Assembly (NCBI GenBank): GCA_965249955.1
Contig: OZ252261.1
Coordinates: 1,054,001-1,118,000 of the forward strand
Direction of reading: 5' to 3'
From: SB11 sp965249955
GTDB lineage: Bacteria; Bacteroidota; Bacteroidia; UBA8524
DNA length: 64,000 bases
The notes under the pieces are model-generated. The model did no database searches, was not told the DNA's origin, and saw only the letters and a program-made list of their open reading frames with translations. Position 1 is the first letter of the stretch. Every line of letters begins with the position of its first letter. Below are positions 7,973-17,542 of this stretch, piece by piece. A program made the translations under genes and the position numbers.

Positions 7973-9349
7973 TTGAGAGGATACAACCCCAACGATACCA
8001 TAGCCGCCCTAGCCACCCCCAGTGGTGTAGGTGCAATAGGAGTTTTACGCCTTAGCGGCGCACAAACCTTTGCCATACTTGATAAAGTATTTACCGTAAA
8101 AAAACTGGCTGAAAAACCCAGTCATACCCTTCATTTTGGTAAGATAAAAGACGGAGACACGGTATTGGACGAGGTATTGGTTTCTATCTTCAAAAATCCA
8201 AACTCGTACACAGGCGAAGACGTAGCCGAAATAAGCTGCCACGGTTCGCCTTTTATTCTGCAAAAAGTATTAGAACTGTTGGTGAATAGCGGTGCACGAC
8301 TAGCCCAAGCGGGAGAGTTTACCCTGCGTGCTTTCCTCAATAAAAAGCTAGATTTATCCCAAGCCGAAGCCGTTGCCGACCTTATAAATGCCGATAGCGA
8401 AGCCAGCCACAAAACCGCTATGAACCAAATGCGCGGAGGTTTTTCAGAAAAGATACGCTCGCTGCGCGAGCGACTGGTAAACTTTGCCTCGCTGATAGAA
8501 TTAGAACTCGATTTTGCTGAAGAAGACGTTGAATTTGCCAATCGCGACCAACTGAAAGCCCTTGTATACGAAATACTGGCAGTGGTAAACGATTTGAAAC
8601 AATCCTTCAAACTGGGTAATGTAATAAAAAACGGAATACCCACCGTAATAGCAGGCAAGCCCAATGCAGGCAAAAGCACCCTACTAAATGCACTGCTAAA
8701 CGAAGAACGCGCCATAGTGAGCGAAATAGCAGGCACAACCCGCGATACTATTGAAGAAGCCATGCAGCTAAACGGCATAGTTTTTAGGTTTATAGATACC
8801 GCAGGCATACGCACCCACAGCGATAGCGAGATAGAAAACATAGGCATTGGCCGTACCCACGAGAAGATAAAAACAGCATCGCTGCTTATTTACCTGTTTG
8901 ATGTAAACACCACCACACCCCAAAGCCTTGCCGCAGAAATAGAAGCCCTAAACAACTATACCAACAAACTGCTATTGGTAGGCAACAAAACCGAAGGACA
9001 AAACCCCCAACAACTGCAAAAACAATACGAAACATTGGGCGAGACCGTATTTATATCCTCTAAAGAAAAGAATATAAGCCCCTTGTTGGCTGCCCTTGAA
9101 ACCTTTGCCAATACCCACACCCACACCGCCGACCAAACCATAATTACAAACCTGCGCCACTACCAAGCCCTGCAACACACCGCCGAGGCACTAGAGGCTG
9201 TAATAAACGGACTTGACACGGGCATAACAGGCGAGCTACTGGCCTTTGATATACGCCGCTCGCTGCACCACTTAGGTGAGATAGTTGGAGACATCACAAC
9301 AGATGATTTGCTGGCAAATATTTTCAGCAAGTTTTGTATTGGAAAGTAA
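7973..9349 (+). CDS. mnmE: tRNA modification GTPase MnmE
   Basis: GTPase that, with MnmG, installs the 5-carboxymethylaminomethyl group on wobble U34 of certain tRNAs. The 458 residues comprise the N-terminal folate-binding domain (1-120), a helical domain, and a G domain with G1 GKPNAGKS (228-235), G2 AGTTRD (253-258) and G3 DTAG (275-278). The C-terminus is the catalytic FCIGK. The start must be TTG at 7973: the in-frame codon three places upstream is the stop of the previous gene and no ATG or GTG intervenes. MnmG is not in the window. Confidence 0.96.
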   Translation: MRGYNPNDTIAALATPSGVGAIGVLRLSGAQTFAILDKVFTVKKLAEKPSHTLHFGKIKDGDTVLDEVLVSIFKNPNSYTGEDVAEISCHGSPFILQKVLELLVNSGARLAQAGEFTLRAFLNKKLDLSQAEAVADLINADSEASHKTAMNQMRGGFSEKIRSLRERLVNFASLIELELDFAEEDVEFANRDQLKALVYEILAVVNDLKQSFKLGNVIKNGIPTVIAGKPNAGKSTLLNALLNEERAIVSEIAGTTRDTIEEAMQLNGIVFRFIDTAGIRTHSDSEIENIGIGRTHEKIKTASLLIYLFDVNTTTPQSLAAEIEALNNYTNKLLLVGNKTEGQNPQQLQKQYETLGETVFISSKEKNISPLLAALETFANTHTHTADQTIITNLRHYQALQHTAEALEAVINGLDTGITGELLAFDIRRSLHHLGEIVGDITTDDLLANIFSKFCIGK

Positions 9350-9374
9350 ATAGCAATTAATAACTACTGAAAAA

Positions 9375-9722
9375 ATGTTTGGGACACGACCTTTGCCTTT
9401 ATCCTTTAAAATAACATATACCCTAATATTTATTGTAAGTATAGTAATTATGTTAGACTATGCCTTTCCTATGGAATTTGAGCGTTTTGCTCCCCACTTT
9501 CTAAAAATGCAAGCCTTTCGTATGGTAAATGGCTTTTTATTCTTTACAGTTATGTTTGTTTTAATTGTTCGAATAGTAAAATTTAGAAAAACGAATAAAC
9601 ACATTGCAGGTGGGTGGATAATGTACTTACTATTTTTCCATTATTTTACTGGGCTCTACTATGTATGGAAAAAGGATGATGAACTCTTAAACACATTTTT
9701 AAAAAGTACTAGGCGTAACTAA
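9375..9722 (+). CDS. Small membrane protein of unknown function
   Basis: A 115-residue protein with two or three hydrophobic helices (ITYTLIFIVSIVIMLDYAF, FLFFTVMFVLIVRIV, WIMYLLFFHYFTGLYYVW). No family recognised. Its first codons (9378-9391, TTTGGGACACGACC) match bases at 11598-11611 in a repeat near a broken insertion sequence. The annotated N-terminus could therefore be partly repeat-derived, with the true start at an internal Met. It follows mnmE by 25 bases. Confidence 0.5.
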   Translation: MFGTRPLPLSFKITYTLIFIVSIVIMLDYAFPMEFERFAPHFLKMQAFRMVNGFLFFTVMFVLIVRIVKFRKTNKHIAGGWIMYLLFFHYFTGLYYVWKKDDELLNTFLKSTRRN

Positions 9723-9753
9723 TCTCACAACCTAAAACTCCCCCCAATAAAAA

Positions 9754-10346
9754 ATGAAAAAGAAACTTTGGATAATACTTCCTTTCATTTTTTCTCTCTT
9801 GCCGATTAGTTGCCAAGAGAAAACCCCTGCAACCTTTCGGCAGAAGTATTAAAAGAGCTTGACACATTAGAGAGCTGGATAAAAACTCCTGAAATACAAG
9901 ATTTTGACATTAAAAGGATGAAAAATAGTTACAATGAGCCTTCCCTCTTTAATGCAAAAACAGAAACTTATAGATTTATTTGGAATAGCATATTTGAAGG
10001 ACGTAAAGTTTATAGAATTGAGGAAAATAATGGGCAATACAGAGCAATAATAAAAATATATACTGATACCTACGATACTACAGGTATTACAAAAGAGTTT
10101 GAAATTTCAAAAGATATTTGGAACAACATTGTAAATACTCTAGCAGCTAATAATTTTTGGACTTACCTACATTTATCAAAAAAGAAAGGAATGTATTTAG
10201 ACCCAACCACAATAACGATTGAAGGATACAAACCGATAAAAGATAAATGTACATTAAAAAATTATCATTTTATTGCAAGGCAATCATTCAAAGACACTGC
10301 ATTTGTATCAATGTACCAGTTGTTTTATGAATTAGATAAAAAATAG
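9754..10346 (+). pseudogene. Frameshifted lipoprotein gene
   Basis: An ATG at 9754 opens a clear lipoprotein signal (MKKKLWIILPFIFSLLPISC, lipobox Cys at 9811-9813) whose frame stops after QEKTPATFRQKY. The rest of the protein continues in another frame from about 9825 to 10346 (NLSAEVLKELDTLESWIK onward, about 170 residues). Restoring one base around the A4-C4 run at 9819-9826 joins the two. It is either a real one-base deletion or a sequencing error. The last 39 codons recur at 32550-32668. Function unknown. Confidence 0.7.
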
Positions 10347-10407
10347 GTATAGATTGCTTCAAAACCCGAAAACGGTTTTTTCGCAATGGCGATAATCGTG
10401 CGCGGGT
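10228..10407 (+). repeat. Duplicated segment, copy 1 (3' end of lipoprotein gene plus downstream)
   Basis: About 180 bases, from inside the lipoprotein coding region through its stop and into a downstream hairpin-like stretch ending GCGCGGGTT, recur at 32550-32730 with over 90 percent identity by eye. Confidence 0.85.
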
Positions 10408-10753
10408 TGCAGCCCCAAGCCTGTAAAAGAGCTGCAATTAACAGTCTGATATTGTAATGGCCTGCGGCATACAACAATGTATCAATATCACACGCGCCCA
10501 ATTGAGTTATCATATTGGGGTGTGCCAATTGGTTTACGTAGCTCGGGAGCAACTTGTTTCGGTCGCTAAGCCGATTGAGAGGCAAAACGTTTACCTCATT
10601 TGTGTATTTTTAGTGTTACGATGTTATGCAGTTACACTGTTATTTTTGTTACGTGCAGCACATGGGATTGCGCGGTTTTACTTTTGTTACGATTTGTTAC
10701 GGTTGCAGGAAGATAAAGAACAGATGATAATGTGTAATTGAAAATAAACTTGT
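10408..10753. other. Non-coding gap between lipoprotein remnant and transposase
   Basis: I see no convincing gene here. Reading frames exist on both strands, but their translations are rich in Cys, His and Leu without domain patterns, and they run antisense across the repeat copy at 10228-10407. No matching insertion-sequence left end was found. Confidence 0.4.
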
Positions 10754-11415
10754 TTATCCCCAGAAGTATATTTTCAAACATGCCTCTAATACAGTAATAC
10801 TTCGTGTATGGCACATAAAATTACGGCTAAGCCTTTTTATTCTTGTCCGCAAGGTTAGGTGCAACCGCTCTATTTTGTTTATCAGGTGTTTGGTGAGTTT
10901 ATGAATTTCTTTAGGGATAAGTGAAGCATACGTGGAAAGACCATCGGTATAAATACGGTGAGGTGAAAATTTTAATACAGGTAGAATAATTTTACCTAAC
11001 GTCTCTTTATCCCTGCCGCCAATTGTAAAATCAATTACTTTGCCCGTACTGTGGTTGATTATGCTGCTAACATAAATGTCTTTTCCTTTTCCCTTTTGCA
11101 CCAGTTTGGTCGATAGCTCGTCTGCTTCATAGCTTTGCCCGTTTTCGGCCAATAAAGGCTTTGAAATCTTGGATGCAATTTCTTTTATTCTAGTAATGAC
11201 CGTATTTTTTGATATAGCTAATACGAATGAGATATCCCTTATACCACTCGCACGTTTTACCATTTTTGTTATGGTACTATCCAAGGTCATGTCATACGCC
11301 TTATAGCAATATGCTTTCTGCTGGTATTTGCCGCAAACCTTGCATTAATGTTTTTGTGTACCATTAGTCTGATACCTTTTTTCCTGCATTTTCCTGAACA
11401 ATACTTACAGTTCAT
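10754..11415 (-). pseudogene. IS1-family transposase, frameshifted
   Basis: The distal part (residues from MTLDSTITKMVKRASG to the end) is an InsB-like DDE transposase with IYTDGLSTYASLI and the typical ending KIERLHLTLRTRIKRLSRNFMCHTRSI. The N-terminal zinc-ribbon part is present from an ATG at 11415 (MNCKYCSGKC) but lies in a different frame. CKVCGKYQQKAYCYKAYDM, in the frame of the main part, follows a shift near 11335-11350. IS1 elements do use programmed frameshifting, but between InsA and InsB rather than inside the zinc ribbon, so decay is likelier. No clean terminal repeats bound it. Confidence 0.75.
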
Positions 11416-11432
11416 AAGTGTAGTTACTTTTA

Positions 11433-11451
11433 GGTGATAATTTGGAACACG
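11433..11451. repeat. Direct repeat GGTGATAATTTGGAACACG
   Basis: Nineteen bases that recur at 11590-11608 with one mismatch. They lie immediately upstream of the transposase start, next to a perfect 12-bp palindrome GAACACGTGTTC (11445-11456). Confidence 0.7.
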
Positions 11452-11498
11452 TGTTCTTTAAAAACCCTTTATTGAAGCCCTATACGAGACTTAAATAA

Positions 11499-11526
11499 AA
11501 AACGGAGGGTGTAATACCCCCCGTTT
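11499..11526. terminator. Hairpin, possible terminator
   Basis: Stem AAACGG..GGGT with ACCC..CCGTTT and one mismatch, in the gene-free stretch between the insertion-sequence remnant and the toxin locus. Confidence 0.45.
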
Positions 11527-11547
11527 ACAATATTATATAAAACAAAA

Positions 11548-11580
11548 AAGTCCCGATTTCTCGGGACTTCCATAACTTTT
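11548..11580. terminator. Rho-independent-type terminator
   Basis: Perfect 9-bp stem AAGTCCCGA/TCGGGACTT (11548-11556 with 11561-11569), an A-run before it and a T-rich tail shortly after. It insulates the toxin locus from transcription on the left. Confidence 0.65.
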
Positions 11581-11589
11581 TTATACAAA

Positions 11590-11611
11590 GGTGATAATTT
11601 GGGACACGACC
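11590..11611. repeat. Direct repeat, second copy (insertion-sequence end?)
   Basis: Second copy of the motif at 11433. Its last 14 bases also occur at 9378-9391. It could be the outer end of an insertion sequence whose left end is lost. The remaining 250 bases to the next gene are AT-rich with no clear promoter. Confidence 0.6.
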
Positions 11612-11859
11612 GGTGAAAACACCTGTTTTTCCGTTGTGTTTTAGGTGATTTTACTAACCCATTTTAGATATCTTTATCCTATTAGGTAAATAAACGATTT
11701 CTTACATATCAGCATAATTCAAATAACTCATTATCAATTAATTAAAAAATTAATTTTCTTTTTTTGGTTACAGTACGAATCAAGAGTGCAATTTTCATAT
11801 TACAGACTATATGGAAAAGAACTGCTTAACATATCAATTTATTAAATAATAACTAAACA

Positions 11860-14800
11860 ATGTCTGAACCAATCAAACAAACACTATTTCGTTTTGTAAA
11901 TATGAGGTCGCCCGAACTCATCACAGACGAAGCCAAGCAAACTTATTTTATCGAACACCACGATGGCATATCGGGTTACTTTTTTACCGCATTGGGTGTA
12001 ATTAGCCCTGGTGCTGATAAAAGAGAAGCTTTATTATCAACAGTGGATTCATCAGGGTTTACAGCCTACACATCAGTTGATAATGTAAAAAGTGTTAATA
12101 CTCCTCTTTTTAACCTCGGCAAGTATCTTATGCTTAACCGTACATCGTTAACCACTACTGATGTAGCAACAAAAATTGCAGAGCTAGCTCCTGTAGCATT
12201 AACATCAGGTGATAAAACAGCTATTTGGGATAATCTTTTTTATCAAACCTTAACCTCAGAGTCTTCTTATATCAGAGAAGCCTTAATTGAGCTATTAATT
12301 GCTAACCATTTTTTTACAAAATATGCTTCAGTGTCAACTGAAGATGATATTTATATAAAATTGGCAAGCTCTGTTGTTGTACTCCCCAATGAACTATTTG
12401 CATTAGATGTAAGTCTCAGCTCAGAAAGCACACTAAACATCGACAGTTCCAACAATATCAATAAAGCAGCTCTTTCAAAACAAATGATAGTTGCTGAATC
12501 ATCACTAAAAGCACAACTTATTAGCGACGCAAAAAAAGAGTTAGAGAACTATGAAGAAGTTTATAATAAGGATTATAAAACTGCTTTTACTACAGCAAAA
12601 GCAACTTTTGATTCGGATTTAATAACTGCAGTTTCAGCTGCAACAACGGCATCCGTAGTGGATCAATTTACAGGTTTCACTTTAAATACATTTACAGCAA
12701 TAACTTACCCTGTTTTAAGTTTTACGCCTGATGCTCAAATAGACTCTACTGCTCTTGAATCTGTTTTAAGCACACCATCGTACTATGTTTTAGATTCTAA
12801 TAACCTTTTAGAGGAAGATAGCTTTGGTGCCGTACAAAACAAATTAAATAGCTTGGGTACGCAAGAGGCTCAAAAAGCTTTTTCAGCTTCAAAATTTGTA
12901 AATGAAATATCTACCTATAATGGCACAATACTCCATAGTAGTGACAACTACTCATTGGGTGAAGCGTATTCATACTTTCTTAAACCAATAAAACGCGCCG
13001 ACAACAACTATGGTCTTTTATTGATACTGGTTTTGGGTAGTGAAGGAGCTCAAGTTAACGACGTAAGTGTAACAGTAGGCGCACCCTTAGACGTTACATC
13101 TACAAAATTCACAACATCAGAAAGCGGAAGAATCGTTACTATAGACCTTACGCCTACCAATGGTTTTGCTATTTCTGATGCTACATCATCAATACAAGTA
13201 TTAGGTTCTATTGATATTATGGGTGGCATTTCATTATCGTGGGATACTACACTTGTAATGAGCAAAGGCGTGTATGGCATTATGAATGCAGATATACCAA
13301 CAGGCCAAAATGTTGATATTTTTACATCGGGCACCGGTTATGGTATACGCCGATTGGGAATTGCCGATTACCGCAAAGTAGAACAAAGCCTTTGTGGATA
13401 TGTACCCGGAGAAGTTTCTCATATCGAGAATATATTAGCAAGAGAGTACAAAGAACGTAGCACACGCAGACTTAGAAGGTCGGAAAACACTACTACTACA
13501 AGTACAGAAACAGAACGCGAAAACCTAACCGACACATCAAGTACTGCAAGGTATGAAATGCAAAGTGAAATTTCAGAAATACTACGCCGAGATACTTCTT
13601 TTGGCGTTAATGCTAACGTTAATGCAAATTTCGGTACAGCATTAGCTGGTGTATCAGTAAATCTTGGAGCAAACTATGCAGTAAATAACTCAAAAGAAGT
13701 ATCAAAAAATCAAGCTGTAAACTTTGCAAAAGATGTTACTGAAAAGGCGAGTGAAAAAATTGTTTCCAAAGTAAAAGAAGAGCGTATTATCAAAATTATC
13801 GAAGAGTTTGAAGAACAAAACAAACACGGCTTTGATAACCGCTTGGGAGCTGATCACGTATCAGGTGTATATCGCTGGGTAGATAAAGTATACAAAAATC
13901 AAATCCAAAACTATGGAAAACGATTGATGTATGAATTTATGATTCCCGAACCTGCACGACTGCACTTTACATCAGGAAAAGCACAATTTTCTGGCGGAGC
14001 AGGAAAAATGCTTCAAGAACCTAAAGACCCCCGTACAACCTCGTTTGGCGTATTGGGCAAATTGGAGAATTCATCAAAAATTAACGAGTTTAACTACCAA
14101 AGCTGGGCGGCGGTATACAACTCTGAAGTTGAGCCACCGCCTGCAAGCAAACTTGTAGTGGGTAAAAGCTATTCAAAATCGCAACAACAAGGTGATGGTG
14201 GATGGGAAAAAAGTAAAGCTATCACTGATAATGTAGTAATACCTGACGGATATGGCCTTGATAAAGTTTTTATCTCTTCAAAATGCACAAACCTAGATAC
14301 AGGTGCATACCTGAGCATAGGTGTAGCCGACCAAACAAAGGTATACTCATTTTTAGCCATGGACAATCAACTTTTTGCTTCTGACACAGAATCAACAGAG
14401 ATTGACAAATACTCAGAATCTATTCCCGTATCTGTCTTCTTCGAAAAAGTACATGGTGGCACAGTAAACATTAGCCTTGAACTAAAACGTAAAAAAGAAA
14501 TTTACGAAAAATGGCAGCTTGAAACCTTTAACACCATAGTAACTGGTTTTGAAGAAAAGCTACAAAAATACAAAGATGAATTGGCCGAAGCCGAAGTACA
14601 AAGAGGCAATATATTGGCCGCCAACCCTGCCTACTATCGTGAAATAGAAAACACCCTGCTAAGAAAGAACTGTATAGCCTATATGGTTGGCCATAGCAAT
14701 ATGGGCAAACGCCACATTAGTGGCGATACCATTAGCGATTTGCACGTTAACAATACGCAAGAAATGGACACCTATGCAGCCACTGCCAAATTTTTTGAGC

Positions 14801-15270
14801 AAGCCTTTGAGTGGGAATTGATATCCTATCACCTATACCCATTTTACTGGGCAGGCAAAAACAACTGGACTGAGCTATATAACTACGACAACGAAGACTC
14901 GATTTTTAGAGACTTTATGCGCGCAGGCTTGGCAAGGGTTGTGGTTACAGTTCGCCCCGGTTTTGAAGAAGCGGTGATGTATTACATGGCAACAGGCCAA
15001 ATATGGAATGGCGGCCAAGTACCTGTAATTGCCGACGACCTTTACTTATCAATAATTGATGAGATAAAAGACCCTGAATATACTATTACCGAAACTTGGA
15101 CAACTCGCCTACCCTCAACGCTTACTTTGGTACAACAAGGCACAGTAGCACTAGATGCCACAGGACTACCCAACTGGTGCAATACAGGCACACCTCCTGA
15201 TGATGATATTATAGCAGGAACGTCATCATTAATAAACTATGTAGATGGTTATACACAGCCCCCTGCATAA
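11860..15270 (+). CDS. Large unexported protein, candidate toxin-delivery component
   Basis: A 1136-residue protein with no signal peptide; family unnamed. Residues about 513-540 read GYVPGEVSHIENILAREY then STRRLRR, followed by a Thr/Glu-rich stretch. Residues 579-612 form an alternating Gly/Asn/Ala/Val segment (FGVNANVNANFGTALAGVSV) like a membrane-inserting beta hairpin. A charged helical region follows, then GADHVSGVYRWVDKVY at about 663-678. I recall the same motif order from other large uncharacterised bacterial proteins, but know no function. A second helix (EKWQLETFNTIVTGFEEKLQKYKDEL) lies near 885-910. It heads the locus carrying a nuclease toxin and its immunity gene, so a translocation or pore role is inferred. 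Confidence 0.6.
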   Translation: MSEPIKQTLFRFVNMRSPELITDEAKQTYFIEHHDGISGYFFTALGVISPGADKREALLSTVDSSGFTAYTSVDNVKSVNTPLFNLGKYLMLNRTSLTTTDVATKIAELAPVALTSGDKTAIWDNLFYQTLTSESSYIREALIELLIANHFFTKYASVSTEDDIYIKLASSVVVLPNELFALDVSLSSESTLNIDSSNNINKAALSKQMIVAESSLKAQLISDAKKELENYEEVYNKDYKTAFTTAKATFDSDLITAVSAATTASVVDQFTGFTLNTFTAITYPVLSFTPDAQIDSTALESVLSTPSYYVLDSNNLLEEDSFGAVQNKLNSLGTQEAQKAFSASKFVNEISTYNGTILHSSDNYSLGEAYSYFLKPIKRADNNYGLLLILVLGSEGAQVNDVSVTVGAPLDVTSTKFTTSESGRIVTIDLTPTNGFAISDATSSIQVLGSIDIMGGISLSWDTTLVMSKGVYGIMNADIPTGQNVDIFTSGTGYGIRRLGIADYRKVEQSLCGYVPGEVSHIENILAREYKERSTRRLRRSENTTTTSTETERENLTDTSSTARYEMQSEISEILRRDTSFGVNANVNANFGTALAGVSVNLGANYAVNNSKEVSKNQAVNFAKDVTEKASEKIVSKVKEERIIKIIEEFEEQNKHGFDNRLGADHVSGVYRWVDKVYKNQIQNYGKRLMYEFMIPEPARLHFTSGKAQFSGGAGKMLQEPKDPRTTSFGVLGKLENSSKINEFNYQSWAAVYNSEVEPPPASKLVVGKSYSKSQQQGDGGWEKSKAITDNVVIPDGYGLDKVFISSKCTNLDTGAYLSIGVADQTKVYSFLAMDNQLFASDTESTEIDKYSESIPVSVFFEKVHGGTVNISLELKRKKEIYEKWQLETFNTIVTGFEEKLQKYKDELAEAEVQRGNILAANPAYYREIENTLLRKNCIAYMVGHSNMGKRHISGDTISDLHVNNTQEMDTYAATAKFFEQAFEWELISYHLYPFYWAGKNNWTELYNYDNEDSIFRDFMRAGLARVVVTVRPGFEEAVMYYMATGQIWNGGQVPVIADDLYLSIIDEIKDPEYTITETWTTRLPSTLTLVQQGTVALDATGLPNWCNTGTPPDDDIIAGTSSLINYVDGYTQPPA

Positions 15271-15296
15271 TTCACAAATAATGTAATTAATCTATC

Positions 15297-15328
15297 AAAA
15301 TAGAGTGGCTGCCTAGCCACTCTATTTT
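15297..15328 (+). terminator. Intra-locus hairpin, perfect 14-bp stem
   Basis: AAAATAGAGTGGCT (15297-15310) pairs with AGCCACTCTATTTT (15315-15328) around GCCT. It lies between the 1136-residue gene and the effector gene. The short U-tract suggests partial termination, which would lower effector expression relative to the first gene. Confidence 0.7.
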
Positions 15329-15362
15329 ACAATTATTCTATCACATTTAAAACAATTGCATT

Positions 15363-17522
15363 ATGAGTGAAATTATATTTCCTTCACCACCCACCTATCA
15401 GTCTCCTTTTGGGGGAGAAAGTCCTTTTGCTCCTAAAAATCCACTCGCAAAAGAAAGCCTTTTTCATATTCCCAAAATTGTTAATATAGGTAATACTTCT
15501 TCACCAATAGAAGAAGCCGACATACATTGTCAGTTTGCATACTTTGCCTCTGGTTTCGATTTATTAGAAAGATATGACAAAGTAAAATCAGGTGACAATT
15601 ATGAATTTACAACTGAACTAGACTTTGAAATTGGAGAAAACAGCTTAATTATCCTTTATGAAGACCACACAGAGGTTACACTAAAATCAAACCTTTACGG
15701 TACAGCATGTAGAGTTTTACTAGGTGAAAAGGTAAAAAAATTTATCAAAAATCTTATTGATGGAAAAAAAGATTTCTTCTTTGATAATACTCTTTTTGGG
15801 TTGGGCAATCTCACAAAGTTTGTACTTGAGGTTGTAAAAAACGAAAATGACAAAAATAAAAACATAAAAACAAAGATAGACCCTGTTGTTGTTGAGTTGG
15901 CAATACTTCTCGAGTACAACAAAGTAAAGGATAAAAATCCTGTCGAAGAATTGTTTGAAGGGCTAACCGATTTATTAAGAAATGAATTGGTCAGCCTTAT
16001 TGCAAAAGGCTCGGAAGGTTTGGAAAGTTTTAAACTAACCGCAACAAACTATGAACCTGGCAGTAAAAACTACACCCCAATAATTCCGATAGGGTTAATA
16101 AAAGGCTCTTTAAAAAACATTATTGACGTTGGTGATAATATTGGCAATTTTATTTTAACAGTTGCTGATTTATTAGGTAATATTTTTCCAATTTTTAAAG
16201 ATGCCGCACAGCAATTAAAATTTCTTTTAGAAAAACTTAAATCTTTTGCCCAAAAAATAAGCGATTTTATTGCGCATGGATTTGAACTTGCCAACGCCTT
16301 TATTTGTGGGCTTTGCAATGGTTTAATTTCATTAGTACAAAGTATATTATTGCTTTTAGGTTTTATAGTTGAAAAAATACCTCTTAATCCTATTGACCAA
16401 CTTGCAGTAAAAAAAATCGGAAACGCAGTTGAAAAAGTAAGTGAATACCAAATTTGGTCAGAATTTGCAGAAGATACTCTTGAAACAATAATTATCTCAA
16501 TTCCTGAAATATTTGATAGGGTAGTTGAAAACATTAACTATATCATCAATAATCTAGAAAAAACTTTTGGTTTTGTTACTGATGCTATTGGCAAGGGATA
16601 TGACATTACAAAAAAGGCTGTAAACAAGGGTTTAGATTACCTAGCCAAAAAAACACCTTATTGGTGGGCATTTATAGTAGGTGCAATAGCTTTCGAAATC
16701 ATACTTGATGCTATATTAGCCTTTTTCACTGGCGGCACATCGATTATTGCTCAAGTTTCAGCCAAAATATCGAGGACAGCCACTAAAACGGCTCAAATAG
16801 CCACAAAGGTTGCAAAAGCTGGCGCACAAATTGCTACAAAAGCCATTGATCTTACCAAAGTTGCATTAAAATTTATTAAAAATATTTTTAAAGAAGCAAT
16901 TGAAGCCCTCAAAAATGGCAAGTTTATTGAGTGGTTAAAGAAAAAGTTTGATGAGTTATTTGGAATAAAGCTGGATGATAAAAAAGATGGTATTTTCACT
17001 CAGGATAAGAGGAAAAAAATATTAAAAGATTTCGAAAATGATAAACTCCCTTTTGGCAAAGATACTTTAGGGAATGATCGTCGGCCCCATGATACAACTA
17101 GGAAAGGAAATTATGGAGAAATGAAAATGGATGCCCATATTTTGGAGATAGATCTACCAGGGTATAAAAAAGGGAAACGCGTTTCTTTAACTATAGTGAC
17201 AGATATCGATCAACCAGGTAGACAAGGTATTGATGGGGTCTATAAATTTGAAGCAGTATCAACTAATGAAAGAATGCAAGTTAAATATGTTGTAGCAGAG
17301 GCTAAGTTTGGATCTTCACCATTGTCTAAAACAAAAAAAAATGTTAAACAGATGAGCAGAGACTGGATTAATGATAGGCTGGAACGTTCTGTTGATGGCG
17401 ATACATACGAGGATATTATCTTACATGGATATGATAGTGTAATTGTTAGAGTTTCATCAAAAGATGATGTAATAACAAGGAAATTAGATAATTTTGGAAA
17501 TGAGATTGGCGTTTGGCCTTAA
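15363..17522 (+). CDS. Polymorphic toxin with C-terminal PoNe-like DNase domain
   Basis: A 719-residue effector without signal peptide. The N-terminus is Pro-rich (FPSPPTYQSPFGGESPF). Residues 90-430 are mainly long helices. About 434-460 is strongly hydrophobic (WWAFIVGAIAFEIILDAILAFF), as in pre-toxin regions of polymorphic toxins. The last 140 residues match the PoNe nuclease pattern of the PD-(D/E)xK superfamily: GNYGEMKMD near 582, QGIDGVY near 621-626, VVAEAKFGSS near 645-652, then QMSRDWINDRL. The next gene is a PoNi-like immunity protein, which supports the call. DNA degradation in a competitor is the known role of PoNe domains; the delivery route here is inferred. Confidence 0.82.
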   Translation: MSEIIFPSPPTYQSPFGGESPFAPKNPLAKESLFHIPKIVNIGNTSSPIEEADIHCQFAYFASGFDLLERYDKVKSGDNYEFTTELDFEIGENSLIILYEDHTEVTLKSNLYGTACRVLLGEKVKKFIKNLIDGKKDFFFDNTLFGLGNLTKFVLEVVKNENDKNKNIKTKIDPVVVELAILLEYNKVKDKNPVEELFEGLTDLLRNELVSLIAKGSEGLESFKLTATNYEPGSKNYTPIIPIGLIKGSLKNIIDVGDNIGNFILTVADLLGNIFPIFKDAAQQLKFLLEKLKSFAQKISDFIAHGFELANAFICGLCNGLISLVQSILLLLGFIVEKIPLNPIDQLAVKKIGNAVEKVSEYQIWSEFAEDTLETIIISIPEIFDRVVENINYIINNLEKTFGFVTDAIGKGYDITKKAVNKGLDYLAKKTPYWWAFIVGAIAFEIILDAILAFFTGGTSIIAQVSAKISRTATKTAQIATKVAKAGAQIATKAIDLTKVALKFIKNIFKEAIEALKNGKFIEWLKKKFDELFGIKLDDKKDGIFTQDKRKKILKDFENDKLPFGKDTLGNDRRPHDTTRKGNYGEMKMDAHILEIDLPGYKKGKRVSLTIVTDIDQPGRQGIDGVYKFEAVSTNERMQVKYVVAEAKFGSSPLSKTKKNVKQMSRDWINDRLERSVDGDTYEDIILHGYDSVIVRVSSKDDVITRKLDNFGNEIGVWP

Positions 17523-17542
17523 AACAAGATAATATTAATAAT

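Noticed and set aside
8131..8847. Long antisense frame within mnmE (238 codons)
   Set aside because: A codon-bias shadow rich in Ser and Leu, opposite a fully conserved GTPase gene.
10325..10814. Several 60-94 codon frames on both strands
   Set aside because: They cross a repeat and the transposase end, show no domain pattern and have no plausible start context.
11445..11456. Palindrome GAACACGTGTTC as a regulator site for the toxin locus
   Set aside because: It lies more than 400 bases upstream, beyond two terminator-like hairpins and next to the transposase. It is more likely part of the insertion-sequence remnant.
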